A stretch of 64,000 bases of DNA from Candidatus Sysuiplasma jiujiangense (GTDB lineage: Archaea > Thermoplasmatota > Thermoplasmata > Sysuiplasmatales > Sysuiplasmataceae). The stretch is taken from assembly GCA_019721075.1 (NCBI GenBank), contig JAHEAD010000007.1:34150-98149 (forward strand), in the 5' to 3' direction. The translations under genes were made by a program, and so were the position numbers. Shown one piece after another: positions 27,084 through 36,858 of the stretch; position 1 is the first letter of the stretch, and each line of letters begins with the position of its first letter. The notes under the pieces were generated by a model, which ran no database searches, was not told where the DNA came from, and saw only the letters and a list, made by a program, of their open reading frames with translations.

Positions 27084-28841
27084 ATGCTCTACAGAGAGGT
27101 GGCTGATTTTTACGAAAAGGTCGAAGCCACAGCAAAAAGGCTCGAAATAACATCCCATCTTGCCGACATGCTCAGGAAATCGGATTGCAGTGAAATAGCA
27201 TTCGTCGTCTATCTCACGCATGGCAGGCTGTTTCCTGATTTCTATCCTGACAAGATCGGGATGGCAGAGAAGATGGCGTTGCGTACTCTCTCGACTGTAT
27301 GCCGTATGGATCAATCGTCAGTGGAGAGTATGTGGAAGGAGTCGGGGGATATAGGCCTTCTAGGCGAGAAACTTCTGCTGAAATCCTCTTCATCGTTTCC
27401 CGGTAAGGAACTGAGCGTTTCTGAAGTGCACAGATCTCTGGTAAAGATCACCACGGCAACTGGCCAGGGGTCGCAGGAGACGAAGATCAGTCTGCTTGCC
27501 GAACTTCTCTCCTCATCCACTCCGAAGGAGGCGAAGTACATACTCAGGATTGTCGTTGGTAAAATGAGGATAGGCGTGGCGGCAATGACGCTTGTAGATG
27601 CGCTCGCTTCCACTTTTGGAACGAAGGAAGACAGGGACGAAGTGGAGCACGCATTCAACATAACAAGCGACATAGGCAAAGTTGCGAAGACACTCTGCAT
27701 CAAAGGAACTGCCGGTCTGAAGGATCTCAGGCTCGAAATTGACGTTCCCGTTCGTTCGATGCTCGCAGAGAGGCTTCCCAGCCTGGAGGAAATACTGGAA
27801 AAGATGGGCGGGAGGGTTGCACTTGATTTCAAATACGACGGCCTGAGGATGCAGGCGCACATAAAGAAAGGAAAGGCGAAATTGTTTTCAAGGCAGCTTG
27901 AAGACATAACGGAACAGTTTCCTGAAATAAGCCACGCTGTTGCGGAGGCGTTCAGGGGAAGAGAGGGGATAGTCGAGGGTGAATGTGTTCCGGTGGACGT
28001 TAATACCGGGGAACTGCTTCCATTCCAGGTTGTTTCGAGAAGACGGGGAAGGAAACATGGTGTCAAGGAAGCGGTGGAAGAATTCCCGGTGACGCTGTTC
28101 CTTTTTGACATACTGATGGCTGACGGAGAAGAGCTGCTGACCACTCCATACGTGGGGAGAAGAGACAGACTGAAGTCGCTTATTTCAGAAAGCGAACGGG
28201 TAAAACTTTCAACTGTCCAGATTGTGGACAATCTTAAGGATGCTGAAGACTTCTTCAATCTCGCCCTCCAGTCAGGATGCGAAGGCGTAGTCGCGAAGTC
28301 GCTTGCCGAAAATGCAGTGTACCAGGCTGGAGCCAGGGGCTGGCTGTGGATCAAATACAAGAGGGACTACAAATCGGAGATGATAGATACCGTTGACCTT
28401 GTGATTGTCGGTGCTTTTGCAGGAAGAGGCAGAAGGAGTGGTACATACGGAGCCCTCCTGATGGCCACATATGACAGCGGTAAGGATGTTTTTGAAACAG
28501 TGACGAAGCTCGGAACAGGTTTCGATGATGAAACGCTGTTCTCGCTGCCGAAGTTGCTTAAGGATTATGAAGTGGCGTCAAGGGATCCTGGCGTAGAGAG
28601 CAGAATGCAGGCGGATTTCTGGTTCAGGCCCGGGATAGTTCTCGAAGTCCTGGGCGCGGAGATAACACACAGCCCGGTACATACATGCTGCTGGAATGCG
28701 GTCAGACAGGACTCAGGTCTTGCGATCAGATTTCCGAGATTCACCGGAAATTTCAGGAAGGACAAGTCGCCGTTCGACGCAACCACCAGCAAGGAGATTC
28801 TCGAAATGTATAATATGCAGATGAAGAAGACCAGAGACTGA
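27084..28841 (+). CDS. lig: ATP-dependent DNA ligase
   Basis: A 585-residue archaeal replicative-type DNA ligase. The N-terminal DNA-binding domain (to about 215) is followed by the adenylation domain with the nucleophile K250 in ALDFKYDGLR, the motif III/IIIa region VTLFLFDILM, motif IV (GCEGVVAKS) and motif V (WLWIKYKRDY). The OB-fold domain ends with VRQDSGLAIRFPRF. It seals nicks during replication and repair. It follows the Hef-type helicase by 44 nt on the same strand, so co-transcription is likely. Confidence 0.96.
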   Translation: MLYREVADFYEKVEATAKRLEITSHLADMLRKSDCSEIAFVVYLTHGRLFPDFYPDKIGMAEKMALRTLSTVCRMDQSSVESMWKESGDIGLLGEKLLLKSSSSFPGKELSVSEVHRSLVKITTATGQGSQETKISLLAELLSSSTPKEAKYILRIVVGKMRIGVAAMTLVDALASTFGTKEDRDEVEHAFNITSDIGKVAKTLCIKGTAGLKDLRLEIDVPVRSMLAERLPSLEEILEKMGGRVALDFKYDGLRMQAHIKKGKAKLFSRQLEDITEQFPEISHAVAEAFRGREGIVEGECVPVDVNTGELLPFQVVSRRRGRKHGVKEAVEEFPVTLFLFDILMADGEELLTTPYVGRRDRLKSLISESERVKLSTVQIVDNLKDAEDFFNLALQSGCEGVVAKSLAENAVYQAGARGWLWIKYKRDYKSEMIDTVDLVIVGAFAGRGRRSGTYGALLMATYDSGKDVFETVTKLGTGFDDETLFSLPKLLKDYEVASRDPGVESRMQADFWFRPGIVLEVLGAEITHSPVHTCCWNAVRQDSGLAIRFPRFTGNFRKDKSPFDATTSKEILEMYNMQMKKTRD

Positions 28842-28963
28842 ACCGCGGAAGTAATTTACATGGCGCCCACAGTAATCCGGATGTCCGTCGGGTGCTCCTC
28901 AGGAAACGTGAAATGGGCAGTCATGCAAAAACTTAACAACTTTCATGCCATCGTGAGCCCGGA

Positions 28964-29866
28964 TTGGCCATGGAAAGGAGGATCTTCGGATATGCCGCTG
29001 TTATGACGGTGCTCCTGCTGATCGTTATCTTTGCGATTTTTCTGGTAACATCGGTCTACAGGTTGATTCCTGTTAATTTTACAAGACTCGTGAACGCCAT
29101 ATTCGCCGTCATCATCATATTCTTCATTTTCAGGATCATAACGGGCTTTCTTTACCGCTATCTCAGGCGCTACCTTGACATCACAAAGGTTCATCCAATT
29201 ATTTTCATAGTCAACATATTCGGATATTTTATCATCGGCGTGGCTCTTCTTGCCTCCCTCGGCATAGATGTATCATCACTGATACTCGGTGGCTCACTGA
29301 TTTCGGTTGTCATCGGACTTGCCGCCCAGACAGTGCTCGCGAATCAGTTCGCGGGGCTGTTAATAGCCATAGTTCGACCATTCAAGATAGGAGACTCAAT
29401 TACAATCAACACATGGCAGTACGGCGGGGCGTATCCGGTCCTCTTTCCGAAATATTTTTCGGTCGACAGGCTTGAGATAACCGGGTACAGCGGGACTGTA
29501 ATGAACCTTACAATAAACTACACTACAATAAGCATGGCCAATGGAGATCAGGTGAAGATACCCAACAATCTGGTCTTCCAGGCAGCGGTCATCATAAGAA
29601 CAGGCAGTATATCGGTGAAGGCGAGGTACGAGGTACCGAAGTACATACCGTTTGACATTTTAAGACAGAAAGTAGCTGAAGAAATAGTGAAGCTACCGGA
29701 CTACAGGGGGGAGGCGGCTGTCACCGTTGACGAAACGACACTGAACACCTACATACTTATGGTCGTCGCAAAGTTCAACGGAACAGACGCCGATTTGATG
29801 CGCAGCAATATCCATAATCTGCTCATGGGGATAGTTGAACCGCAGAAGTTCAAATCCATGACATGA
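28964..29866 (+). CDS. MscS-family mechanosensitive channel
   Basis: A 300-residue membrane protein with three to four N-terminal spans. The pore helix and hinge read GGSLISVVIGLAAQTVLANQ, then FAGLLIAIVRPFKIGDSI, as in MscS. A cytosolic beta domain (MANGDQVKIPNNLV) and an alpha/beta C-terminal part follow. Such channels release solutes during hypo-osmotic shock. The start is ATG at 28964. Confidence 0.9.
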   Translation: MAMERRIFGYAAVMTVLLLIVIFAIFLVTSVYRLIPVNFTRLVNAIFAVIIIFFIFRIITGFLYRYLRRYLDITKVHPIIFIVNIFGYFIIGVALLASLGIDVSSLILGGSLISVVIGLAAQTVLANQFAGLLIAIVRPFKIGDSITINTWQYGGAYPVLFPKYFSVDRLEITGYSGTVMNLTINYTTISMANGDQVKIPNNLVFQAAVIIRTGSISVKARYEVPKYIPFDILRQKVAEEIVKLPDYRGEAAVTVDETTLNTYILMVVAKFNGTDADLMRSNIHNLLMGIVEPQKFKSMT

Positions 29867-29905
29867 CGGCCTCCGGCTGTTCCGGCTCGTGCTCCGTGTC
29901 CTTTA

Positions 29906-30115
29906 TCATTCTATTACCGATATTTTGCACTGCCCGGACGGTATCAGTGTGTATTTTCCCGTGCCATCAGCATCCTGCCTGTTCTCAATTATGTATACGC
30001 TCTGATCGATGCCGCGAAGGACACCCTCGAAAGTTATTCCGGGCGTCAGATTCTCCTGCGCCTGGCCGAGAATCCAGACCCTCACGCTCTTTCCCACAAA
30101 GTCGTTGAGATTCAT
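29906..30115 (-). CDS. Sm-like archaeal protein (LSm)
   Basis: A 69-residue protein with the two Sm motifs in compact form: FEGVLRGIDQSVYIIENR (Sm1-like) and KYTLIPSGQCKISVIE (Sm2-like). Archaeal LSm proteins form heptameric or hexameric rings that bind U-rich RNA. The N-terminal helix MNLNDFVGKSVRVWILG fits the family. Assignment is by overall pattern; Sm1 lacks the usual strongly conserved Asn/Gly spacing in places. Confidence 0.65.
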   Translation of the reverse strand: MNLNDFVGKSVRVWILGQAQENLTPGITFEGVLRGIDQSVYIIENRQDADGTGKYTLIPSGQCKISVIE

Positions 30116-30205
30116 AGTCTTGAAACCGAGACAGCGGATTTAACTTTTGCCTGAATAAGCGGATCGGACCAGCTTTCAGCGCAAACAGCTCCCTCCGCCG
30201 ATCCT

Positions 30206-31072
30206 TCATTTGCTGTGGCGCATGATTTCAGGTATTTCTGTTGGAAGTCTTGCCACTGTGACTCCGGCCTTTTCAAGGGCATTTATCTTGCTTTCAGCTG
30301 TCCCCCTTCCCCTGCTTATAATTGCTCCCGCGTGTCCCATCCTCTTGCCGGGCGGCGCGCTTTTCCCTGCTATGTACGCATAGACCGGCTTGCCAACATT
30401 TTCCCTGATGAATTCGGCCGCTTCCTCCTCCGCTGTGCCCCCAATTTCGCCAACCATGACAATGCGCCTTGTTTCCCTGTCGCTTTCAAACCTGGAGAGA
30501 ATGTCCACAAAATTGGAACCTATGACCGGGTCTCCTCCGATGCCGACGCATGTCGTTTCACCAAAACCTTTCTCTGTCAGTGCGTTAACGATTTCATACG
30601 TCAGCGTTCCACTCCTGGATATAACGCCAACATCGCCTCTGGCGAAAATCTTTGACGGCATGATGCCTATCTTTCCGTAGCCCGGTGATGTGACGCCCGG
30701 GCAGTTTGGTCCAATCACAACTGCTCCCTTCAGCTTTGCATAGGAGGTGAACTGCAGCGCATCCAGAAAGGGGATATGCTCGGTAATCACGGTCACGAGG
30801 GCTATACCCGCATTGATTGCTTCGAACACGGCATCCTTTGCAAACCTGGCCGGCACAAATATGCAGCTCGCATTTGCGCCTGTTTCTGAAACAGCTTCCA
30901 TTACAGTGTCAAAAACAGGCATGCCATCAACATCGCTGCCTCCCTTTCCGGGCGTTACGCCCCCAACCACCTCTGTGCCGAATTCCTTCATCGACTTTGC
31001 GTGAAAGCTCCCCTGATGGCCGGTAATCCCCTGGACTATCACCCTTGTTTCACCATTCACGAGTATCGCCAT
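30206..31072 (-). CDS. sucD: Succinyl-CoA synthetase alpha subunit
   Basis: A 288-residue CoA-binding/ligase protein: [16 protein letters not shown] (CoA-binding N-terminus), [36 protein letters not shown] and the phospho-His loop [18 protein letters not shown]. With SucC it converts succinyl-CoA to succinate with nucleotide phosphorylation in the TCA cycle. Its ATG is immediately after the sucC stop on the same strand. Confidence 0.96.
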   Translation of the reverse strand: MAILVNGETRVIVQGITGHQGSFHAKSMKEFGTEVVGGVTPGKGGSDVDGMPVFDTVMEAVSETGANASCIFVPARFAKDAVFEAINAGIALVTVITEHIPFLDALQFTSYAKLKGAVVIGPNCPGVTSPGYGKIGIMPSKIFARGDVGVISRSGTLTYEIVNALTEKGFGETTCVGIGGDPVIGSNFVDILSRFESDRETRRIVMVGEIGGTAEEEAAEFIRENVGKPVYAYIAGKSAPPGKRMGHAGAIISRGRGTAESKINALEKAGVTVARLPTEIPEIMRHSK

Positions 31073-31073
31073 T

Positions 31074-32174
31074 TCAGTTCCCCTCCTCGCTTACCGCTTT
31101 TTTTGCTGCCTCAATGAGATCTGTCGTTGCCGCAATGCCTATGTCCGAAAGGATTTTCCTGGCGATATCGTCATTCACGCCCCTTATCCTGGCCACTATG
31201 GGTATCCGGATCCTGCTCTGTTCCACTGCGGATTTCACTCCGAGTGCCACAGTATCGCATTTGGTTATGCCTCCGAATATGTTGATGAAAATGACACGCG
31301 GTTTCGCATCATTCATGAGGTTGAATGCGGCTGTTACTTTTCGTGGATCGTCGGTTCCACCCAGATCCAGGAATATTCCTGCCCTGCCGCCGTTTATTGT
31401 CAGTATATCCAGCGTGGCCATCGTCAGGCCCGCACCGTTTGCAATGACGCCTATGTCTCCATCCAGCTGTACAAATGCGATACTCTCACGCTTCGCCCTC
31501 TGTTCCAGAGGGGTAAGGTCATCTATGTCTTCAGAAAATTCAGGATGCCTGAAAAGCGCATCATCGTTTATCGTAACCTTTCCGTCGGCAGCGATCATTT
31601 TCCCTTCGCCCGTTATGACCAGCGGATTTATCTCCGCAAGTTCGCAATCCTCTGCAACAAACATTGCGTACAGTTTCTGTATGATTTCGTCCAGTTGCGA
31701 CAGCATGCTCCCGTCCACTTTCATTTTACCGCCCAAAACCCTTGTTATGAAAGATGAATATCCGTATGGAGGAACCGAAACCATTGCTATCTTGCCCTCC
31801 TCCACACTTTCAATTTCAACACCTCCCTCAGCGCTTCCCATAAAAAGCAATGACCTGCTGCTCCTGTCCAGTATAAGACTCAGATAGAGCTCCTTTGAGA
31901 CATTGAGTCTTTCCTCCAGCAGAACTGCCTTGACCTTTTCACCCTTGATCTGCATTTTCAATATTTCGTCTGTCCTATCCTTGGCGTCATCGACTGTTTC
32001 TGCAAATTTTATTCCACCTGCTTTGCCCCTCCCGCCAACAAGCACCTGTGCCTTGACCGCGACCGGATATTCTACGGATGTGATATCGTCACGCGATCTC
32101 ACGACATGGCCCCTGGGCACGGGAATACCGTACTTTTCCATCATCTGCTTGGCTCTATATTCGAACAGTTTCAA
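31074..32174 (-). CDS. sucC: Succinyl-CoA synthetase beta subunit
   Basis: An ATP-grasp protein with [19 protein letters not shown] at the start, [23 protein letters not shown], and [19 protein letters not shown] C-terminal sequence ([16 protein letters not shown]). It forms the nucleotide-specific half of succinyl-CoA synthetase. I choose the TTG at 32174 because GGTGAT lies 5 nt upstream and the resulting N-terminus (MKLFEYRAK) is the family norm. The frame extends to 32216, adding an unlikely 14 residues. Confidence 0.93.
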   Translation of the reverse strand: MKLFEYRAKQMMEKYGIPVPRGHVVRSRDDITSVEYPVAVKAQVLVGGRGKAGGIKFAETVDDAKDRTDEILKMQIKGEKVKAVLLEERLNVSKELYLSLILDRSSRSLLFMGSAEGGVEIESVEEGKIAMVSVPPYGYSSFITRVLGGKMKVDGSMLSQLDEIIQKLYAMFVAEDCELAEINPLVITGEGKMIAADGKVTINDDALFRHPEFSEDIDDLTPLEQRAKRESIAFVQLDGDIGVIANGAGLTMATLDILTINGGRAGIFLDLGGTDDPRKVTAAFNLMNDAKPRVIFINIFGGITKCDTVALGVKSAVEQSRIRIPIVARIRGVNDDIARKILSDIGIAATTDLIEAAKKAVSEEGN

Positions 32175-32426
32175 TGAAATCACCTGTTTTTCTCTTGCGA
32201 CCTGAAGCTTAAGCAAACCGTCCTAAACTTTCACTTTCTATTTTGTATCGGCTTTGCGAAGGGGACTATCCGTCTAAGTTTATTACACTTTACGTTTCTG
32301 GTGAATTGGAGCTGCACACATCAACCTGGAAATCTGCTTTCGCAGCGCGTATGTTCAAATCAATAATGCAAAACTAAATAAGCAGGCGTTATAACACTTA
32401 CAGCAACCTCAGGTTGGTGGTTTCAA

Positions 32427-33092
32427 TTGAAGCAGATTGACTGTTCAGGCTACTGTGAATTTGAAGACGATCAACCCGTGAAGTGCAATATTCCATCCGA
32501 TACACTCAGGGAAATTGTTGACACGCTTCATGGGGGCAACCTGATTGTTTATCCAAGCGACACCATCTACTGCATCGGTGCAGACATATATGACGAGCAA
32601 TCGGTGAAAAAGGTATTTATGGCAAAGAAGAGGCCGTTTGACATGCCGATATCCGTCTGTGTTCCGAACTTCAAATCGGCGCTGGAGGTTGGTTATATCG
32701 ACAGGACGGCAAGGATGATCATGGAGAAGTTCATGCCGGGCCCACTAATAATCCTGGTGGACAAAAAAGAAGATGTACCCGATCTCCTCACCGCCGGCAC
32801 CAATACAGTCGGAATAAGGATTCCTGCGCATCCTCTGGCCCTGAACATAATGGAGGAATTCGGCCCGATTACTTCAGCAAGCGCAAATTTGCATTCAAAG
32901 AGGAGCCCTGTCACAATCGACATCTGCAAGAAGGATCTTTCTTCCAAAATCAGCATTTATCTTGATTGCGGCAGAACCAAGTACGGTGTTCAGTCCACGA
33001 TAGTCGACGCAACGGGGGATACCCTTAAGGTAGTGAGAGAGGGCCCAATCAGGCGGTCAAAGATAGAGGAGTTCCTCACAACCATAACCTGA
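32427..33092 (+). CDS. Threonylcarbamoyl-AMP synthase (Sua5/YrdC)
   Basis: A 221-residue YrdC-fold protein: GNLIVYPSDTIYCIGAD, VFMAKKRPFDMPISVCV (K-R..P nucleotide/threonine site), FMPGPLIILVDKK, VGIRIPAHP, ITSASANLHSKRSPV and STIVDATGD. It makes threonylcarbamoyl-AMP, the donor for the t6A37 modification of ANN-decoding tRNAs by KEOPS; a Pcc1-like gene lies at 53.8-54.1 kb. The start is TTG at 32427 behind a GGTGG-type site. It lacks the extra C-terminal Sua5 domain. Confidence 0.93.
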   Translation: MKQIDCSGYCEFEDDQPVKCNIPSDTLREIVDTLHGGNLIVYPSDTIYCIGADIYDEQSVKKVFMAKKRPFDMPISVCVPNFKSALEVGYIDRTARMIMEKFMPGPLIILVDKKEDVPDLLTAGTNTVGIRIPAHPLALNIMEEFGPITSASANLHSKRSPVTIDICKKDLSSKISIYLDCGRTKYGVQSTIVDATGDTLKVVREGPIRRSKIEEFLTTIT

Positions 33093-33094
33093 AG

Positions 33095-33988
33095 GTGTTG
33101 CAGACGAACAGCGATCAGAGGGATAAGCTGCTGCAGGCCGGACGGATTGCCAGGGAAGCAAGGGAAAAAGGCATAATGCTCTCTGAGCCTGGCAGGAGAA
33201 TTATAGATGTTGTAGAAGAGGTTGAAGAGCTCATAAGGAATAGAGGGGGTATGCCGGCCTTTCCCGTCAATATAGGGATAGACGGCGTGGCCGCCCATTA
33301 TACTCCCCCTTCAGGGGACACCCACCGTTTTCCTGAAAACGGCGTGCTGAAATTTGATGTTGGAGTCCATATTGACGGCTACATTGCAGACACTGCTGCG
33401 ACAAAGGACCTTGGCGGTTTGAACACTGCACTTGTTAATTCGTCCCTTGTTGCCCTCAATGAAGCGCTCGGTGTGATCAAACCAGGTGTTTCACTCCGGT
33501 TTGTAGGCAGCGTAATCGAAAAGGCTATCACGTCGAGCGGATACAGGCCAATCACAAACCTGATGGGTCACAGCATTGAAAGGTACAACCTGCACGCGGG
33601 CTTCAGCGTGCCAAATGTGCCGGATATCACGGACATGCCCATTCCTGATGAAATCGTGATTGCTGTAGAGCCCTTCGCAACAAGCGGCAGGGGTCTGGTG
33701 GTCTCTGGAAAGATGGGAAACATCTTTTCGATGTCAAAGGACAAGGATATCGATGACGAAGAACTCGGATCGTTCAGGGACGAGATAGTAAAGGCGTACA
33801 ACGGCCTTCCCTTCGCCGAGAGATGGCTTGCTGATTTCAAGAACCATAAACAGCTGCTCAGCAGACTGCTGCGCCTCGGAGTCATTCACGGCTATCAGAC
33901 ATTAATCGAGGCAGGCGGGGGTCCTGTGAGCCAGTGGGAGCATACGCTTATAGTCAGCAGGGATGAAGTTATAGCCACGAGCAAGTGA
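33095..33988 (+). CDS. map: Methionine aminopeptidase, type 2 (archaeal)
   Basis: A 297-residue pita-bread-fold enzyme with metal ligands in LKFDVGVHIDGYIADTA (two Asp), MGHSIERYN (His), VIAVEPFAT (Glu) and the terminal QWEHTLIV (Glu). The insertion near residues 195-255 marks the type 2 form of archaea and eukaryotes. It removes initiator methionine from nascent proteins. The start TTG lies 2 nt after the upstream Sua5 stop, so both are probably one transcript. Confidence 0.95.
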   Translation: MLQTNSDQRDKLLQAGRIAREAREKGIMLSEPGRRIIDVVEEVEELIRNRGGMPAFPVNIGIDGVAAHYTPPSGDTHRFPENGVLKFDVGVHIDGYIADTAATKDLGGLNTALVNSSLVALNEALGVIKPGVSLRFVGSVIEKAITSSGYRPITNLMGHSIERYNLHAGFSVPNVPDITDMPIPDEIVIAVEPFATSGRGLVVSGKMGNIFSMSKDKDIDDEELGSFRDEIVKAYNGLPFAERWLADFKNHKQLLSRLLRLGVIHGYQTLIEAGGGPVSQWEHTLIVSRDEVIATSK

Positions 33989-33991
33989 CAG

Positions 33992-34192
33992 ATGCAGACT
34001 GCACGAATAAACAGAAAGGCCGCTTTGATTGTAACGATCTACGCTGCCTTTGTCATCTTTGTAAATATTTTCCTGTCCGAATACGGCTACACTCCGCTGA
34101 TTTTCTATTCATCGCTCTTCTGGATAGTCATTCCTCTCCTCGTCTATTCTGTAATAAAAAACCGCATCACCCGCAGGAAAGAAGGCCGATAA
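33992..34192 (+). CDS. Small two-span membrane protein
   Basis: A 66-residue protein beginning MQTARINRKAALIVTIYA, with two hydrophobic spans (about residues 10-29 and 34-54) and a basic C-terminus (KNRITRRKEGR). Its ATG lies 3 nt after the methionine aminopeptidase stop, so it is part of that operon. No family is recognised. Confidence 0.6.
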   Translation: MQTARINRKAALIVTIYAAFVIFVNIFLSEYGYTPLIFYSSLFWIVIPLLVYSVIKNRITRRKEGR

Positions 34193-34193
34193 A

Positions 34194-34266
34194 TAGCCCC
34201 GGGCAGATTCGAACTGCCGTCGCTGGCTCCAAAGGCCGGCATGATTGTCCACTACACCACGGGGCT
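34194..34266 (-). tRNA. tRNA-Gln (UUG anticodon)
   Basis: A 73-nt cloverleaf on the minus strand. The acceptor stem is AGCCCCG/CGGGGCT with discriminator A, and the T arm is GGCAG-TTCGAAT-CTGCC. The anticodon loop CTTTGGA gives UUG. The second pair of the anticodon stem is a C-A mismatch. CCA is not encoded and no intron is present. Confidence 0.92.
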
Positions 34267-34374
34267 GTTCCGGTGTTGGATGTATTAGATCCTTAAGTCC
34301 TTTTCATATGGCGTCTTCATATGTGAAAATTGAGCCATGCGGCGATGATACAAACGCTGGTTTCGCAATCATGA

Positions 34375-35679
34375 TCAACCTGCTGTTCCTGCTTCCTCCG
34401 GTATTGTGGCAGGTTTTGAGTCGGCGGAACCTACAAGATGTATCGGCGTCGACCCTGTAATAAGGCAATTAACCGTCTTTCCTGGCGAATGCGTGCCGCT
34501 AACAATTATCTGCTTGTAGTTTTCGAGTCTGCCGATAGAATAGCCGTTCTTCCCTTCCTCTGTTATAAGTGCTTCGGCATTCCTTCCCTCATATTCACTG
34601 TTCCTCCTTCCGGAGATTGCGAATCTGAGGTCCGTGGCTCTTCTGGATCTCTCCTTTGCTATCCATCCGGGAATCTGTCCCTGCATTGAAGCAGCCGGTG
34701 TTCCTTCTCTTGCAGAAAAACGTGTAACGTTCACTATGTCCGGAGCTACAGTTTTCATAAGTTGAAGGCTCTGCTCGAAATCCTCCTCTGTTTCCGTAGG
34801 AAATCCCACTATGATGTCAGTGGAGATTGTTGCCTCAGGGTATCTCTTTCTGATGTTCTCCGTTATTTCAATGAATTCCCTGGCGGTATTACCTCTCTTC
34901 ATGAGTTTCAGAATTCTGTCTGAGCCGCTCTGGAACGGAATGTGAAAAAATTTGTATATCCGCCTGTCTTCGTAAACATCCAGAAGCTCTTCTAGAAGCG
35001 GGGAGAGCAATGAAGGATTCATCATTCCAACCCTGAGTCTGAAATCACCTTCAATGCTGAGTATGCGCGCAATGAGATCGGGCAATGTCGTCTTCAGGTC
35101 TCTGCCGTATGTTATGGCGTCCATGCCCGATAAGAGAAACTCCCGGATCCTCCCGGGCTTTAAGTTTTTCCTGATCGCATTCAGTATTTCTGCCGGATTC
35201 AGGCTCCGGAGCTTTGGTCTTGCCAGTCGGCTGAAGCAGTATGTGCATCTGGACAGGCAGCCCTGTGCCACAGGTATTATTATGTCGTTTCTGTCAAAAG
35301 AATTCCAGCAATCCTGATCCCTGCTGAAATTGAGTCCGAGAAGAGCTCCGAGCATTTCGTAGTTTCCCGGGCTGCATATCATTGCGCCGGGAGCTGCCTG
35401 CAGTATTGCTTCACGTTTTGTGGGGGCCATACATCCGGTGACCACCATCCGCTTTCCCATGCTGTCTATTTCCCTGAGTCTGCTGATCATCTTCCTTTCT
35501 GTGAAATCGATTACCGCACAGGTGTTAAGAACAACTATGTCAGAGTCCTCCGCCCTTTCAGCTATCTGGTAGCCGCCGGCGGCGATCAGAGCCGAGGCAA
35601 TTCTGCCTTCGCCATAATTCATCGTGCAGCCATGCGATTCTATGTAAGCCTTCACGTTTTGCCCGATTGCCACCGGCAT
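34375..35679 (-). CDS. tRNA t6A37 methylthiotransferase (MtaB/CDKAL1-like radical SAM)
   Basis: A 434-residue MiaB-family protein. The N-terminal UPF0004 domain carries three cluster cysteines (SHGCTMNYGE, VLNTCAVID, VVTGCMAPT). The radical-SAM domain carries CLSRCTYC, and a C-terminal TRAM-like region follows. The archaeal/eukaryotic branch converts t6A37 to ms2t6A37. It lies between tRNA-Gln and tRNA-Ser genes on the same strand. The start is ATG at 35679. Confidence 0.9.
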   Translation of the reverse strand: MPVAIGQNVKAYIESHGCTMNYGEGRIASALIAAGGYQIAERAEDSDIVVLNTCAVIDFTERKMISRLREIDSMGKRMVVTGCMAPTKREAILQAAPGAMICSPGNYEMLGALLGLNFSRDQDCWNSFDRNDIIIPVAQGCLSRCTYCFSRLARPKLRSLNPAEILNAIRKNLKPGRIREFLLSGMDAITYGRDLKTTLPDLIARILSIEGDFRLRVGMMNPSLLSPLLEELLDVYEDRRIYKFFHIPFQSGSDRILKLMKRGNTAREFIEITENIRKRYPEATISTDIIVGFPTETEEDFEQSLQLMKTVAPDIVNVTRFSAREGTPAASMQGQIPGWIAKERSRRATDLRFAISGRRNSEYEGRNAEALITEEGKNGYSIGRLENYKQIIVSGTHSPGKTVNCLITGSTPIHLVGSADSKPATIPEEAGTAG

Positions 35680-35715
35680 TATATTGTTTTATGCAATCGC
35701 GTGGAGTTTTTTGAG

Positions 35716-35812
35716 CGCGAGGAGGGGGATTTGAACCCCCGAGTCCTTACGGACAATGGATGTTTGCCGCTCATTAGCAATCCATCGCCTTACCGGGCTG
35801 GGCCATCCTCGC
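35716..35812 (-). tRNA. tRNA-Ser (GCU anticodon) with a 13-nt intron
   Basis: Acceptor GCGAGGA/TCCTCGC, discriminator G, T arm GGGGG-TTCAAAT-CCCCC and a long variable arm (GTCC-GTAA-GGAC) identify a type II tRNA-Ser. The anticodon stem ATGGA/TCCAT encloses TTGCTA plus 13 extra bases (about 35772-35784) and a final A. This is an intron at the canonical 37/38 position, removable by the archaeal splicing endonuclease. The mature length is 84 nt. No CCA is encoded. Confidence 0.92.
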
Positions 35813-35856
35813 CCCTCGGTGCATCAGTGAAATCTCATAAAACACTTTTCTATGCA

Positions 35857-36777
35857 TTATTTGGCAGAAAGTATCTCAGCTCCCTTTCCCGGCCTGGTGA
35901 TAATCGACTGTGATTTCAATCCGGCACTCTTGAATGCACGTTCCATTGCATCTGCAATGCTCTTTGAACCGTTTTTGCATATTGCAAACACTGCAGGGCC
36001 GGCGCCGCTCACCGAGAAACCCAGCGCACCTGCGTTGATTGCGGCCTTGTTCACCTTTTCATACCAGGGCATCAGCTGCTTTCTGTAGGGAAGGACAACA
36101 GCATCTTCAAGATATTTTCCAACCCTTTCTATGTTCTTCTCCAGCATCGCATGGACAATGGTGGAACATTTCGATATGTTCTCCACTGCGTCAGTTAGCG
36201 GAACGCTCTTCGGAAGTACGCTTCTGGATTTCCTTGTTTCCAGGATTACATCAGGCAGGACAACAACTATATCGAACTCAGGCAGTTTTTCAACCGGAAT
36301 CGAAACAACATCCACCGGGCTCCTGTTCGAAACTATGGTGAAGCCTCCCAGAAGTGCTGCCGTAACATTGTCAATATGAGCGGAGCCTGATGCCATCTTT
36401 TCTCCAAGGGAGGAGGCCTGTATCAGATCCTCGTTCTTTGCATCGTAGTCCATTGCGACCGCCATGGCGAGAGCCGCTCCGACGGACGATGCGGCGCTGC
36501 TGCCTATGCCGCTGCCCGGTCTGACGCCTTTGGTTATCTTCATCTTGAACGGTGCGTTTACCCGGTTTTTCCATGCGATGGCGCTTGCAGCCGCAAAGGC
36601 AGCATTCTTCTTTGTAGGAATTGAATAATCGGGGACAGTTTCAATTTCCGTCTCGTAAACATCCATTGTCAGTTCAATAATATCCCTGGGTCCTTCGAGT
36701 GCAAGGCCGAATGTGTCGAATCCCGGCCCAAAATTAGCGATTGTTGAAGGTGCGGCCACCTTTACTGCGGACTTCAA
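35857..36777 (-). CDS. thrB: Homoserine kinase
   Basis: A 306-residue GHMP kinase with VAAPSTIANFGPGFDTFG at the N-terminus, the phosphate-binding loop KGVRPGSGIGSSAASSVGAA, and the C-terminal GALGFSVSGAGPAVFA. It phosphorylates homoserine for threonine synthesis. The start is TTG at 36777 preceded by GGTGAT, a pattern shared with sucC. Its 3' end lies next to tRNA-Ser. Confidence 0.93.
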   Translation of the reverse strand: MKSAVKVAAPSTIANFGPGFDTFGLALEGPRDIIELTMDVYETEIETVPDYSIPTKKNAAFAAASAIAWKNRVNAPFKMKITKGVRPGSGIGSSAASSVGAALAMAVAMDYDAKNEDLIQASSLGEKMASGSAHIDNVTAALLGGFTIVSNRSPVDVVSIPVEKLPEFDIVVVLPDVILETRKSRSVLPKSVPLTDAVENISKCSTIVHAMLEKNIERVGKYLEDAVVLPYRKQLMPWYEKVNKAAINAGALGFSVSGAGPAVFAICKNGSKSIADAMERAFKSAGLKSQSIITRPGKGAEILSAK

Positions 36778-36858
36778 ATAAAATCACCTGTATGGCGGAG
36801 AAGGGTCATCGCACTGCGCAGTAATCAACCTTGGCATCCAAATTCTCTTGCTCTTTGT

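Noticed and set aside
27311..28360. A 349-residue minus-strand frame opposite DNA ligase
   Set aside because: Ser/Leu-rich shadow of the ligase codons; the ligase has all catalytic motifs in the plus frame.
31045..31887. A 280-residue plus-strand frame opposite sucC
   Set aside because: Shadow rich in Ser, Ile and Pro; sucC has full ATP-grasp motifs.
32175..32216. Longer SucC starting at 32216
   Set aside because: The TTG at 32174 has a GGTGAT site and gives the family-standard N-terminus; the same TTG pattern starts thrB and the Sua5 gene.
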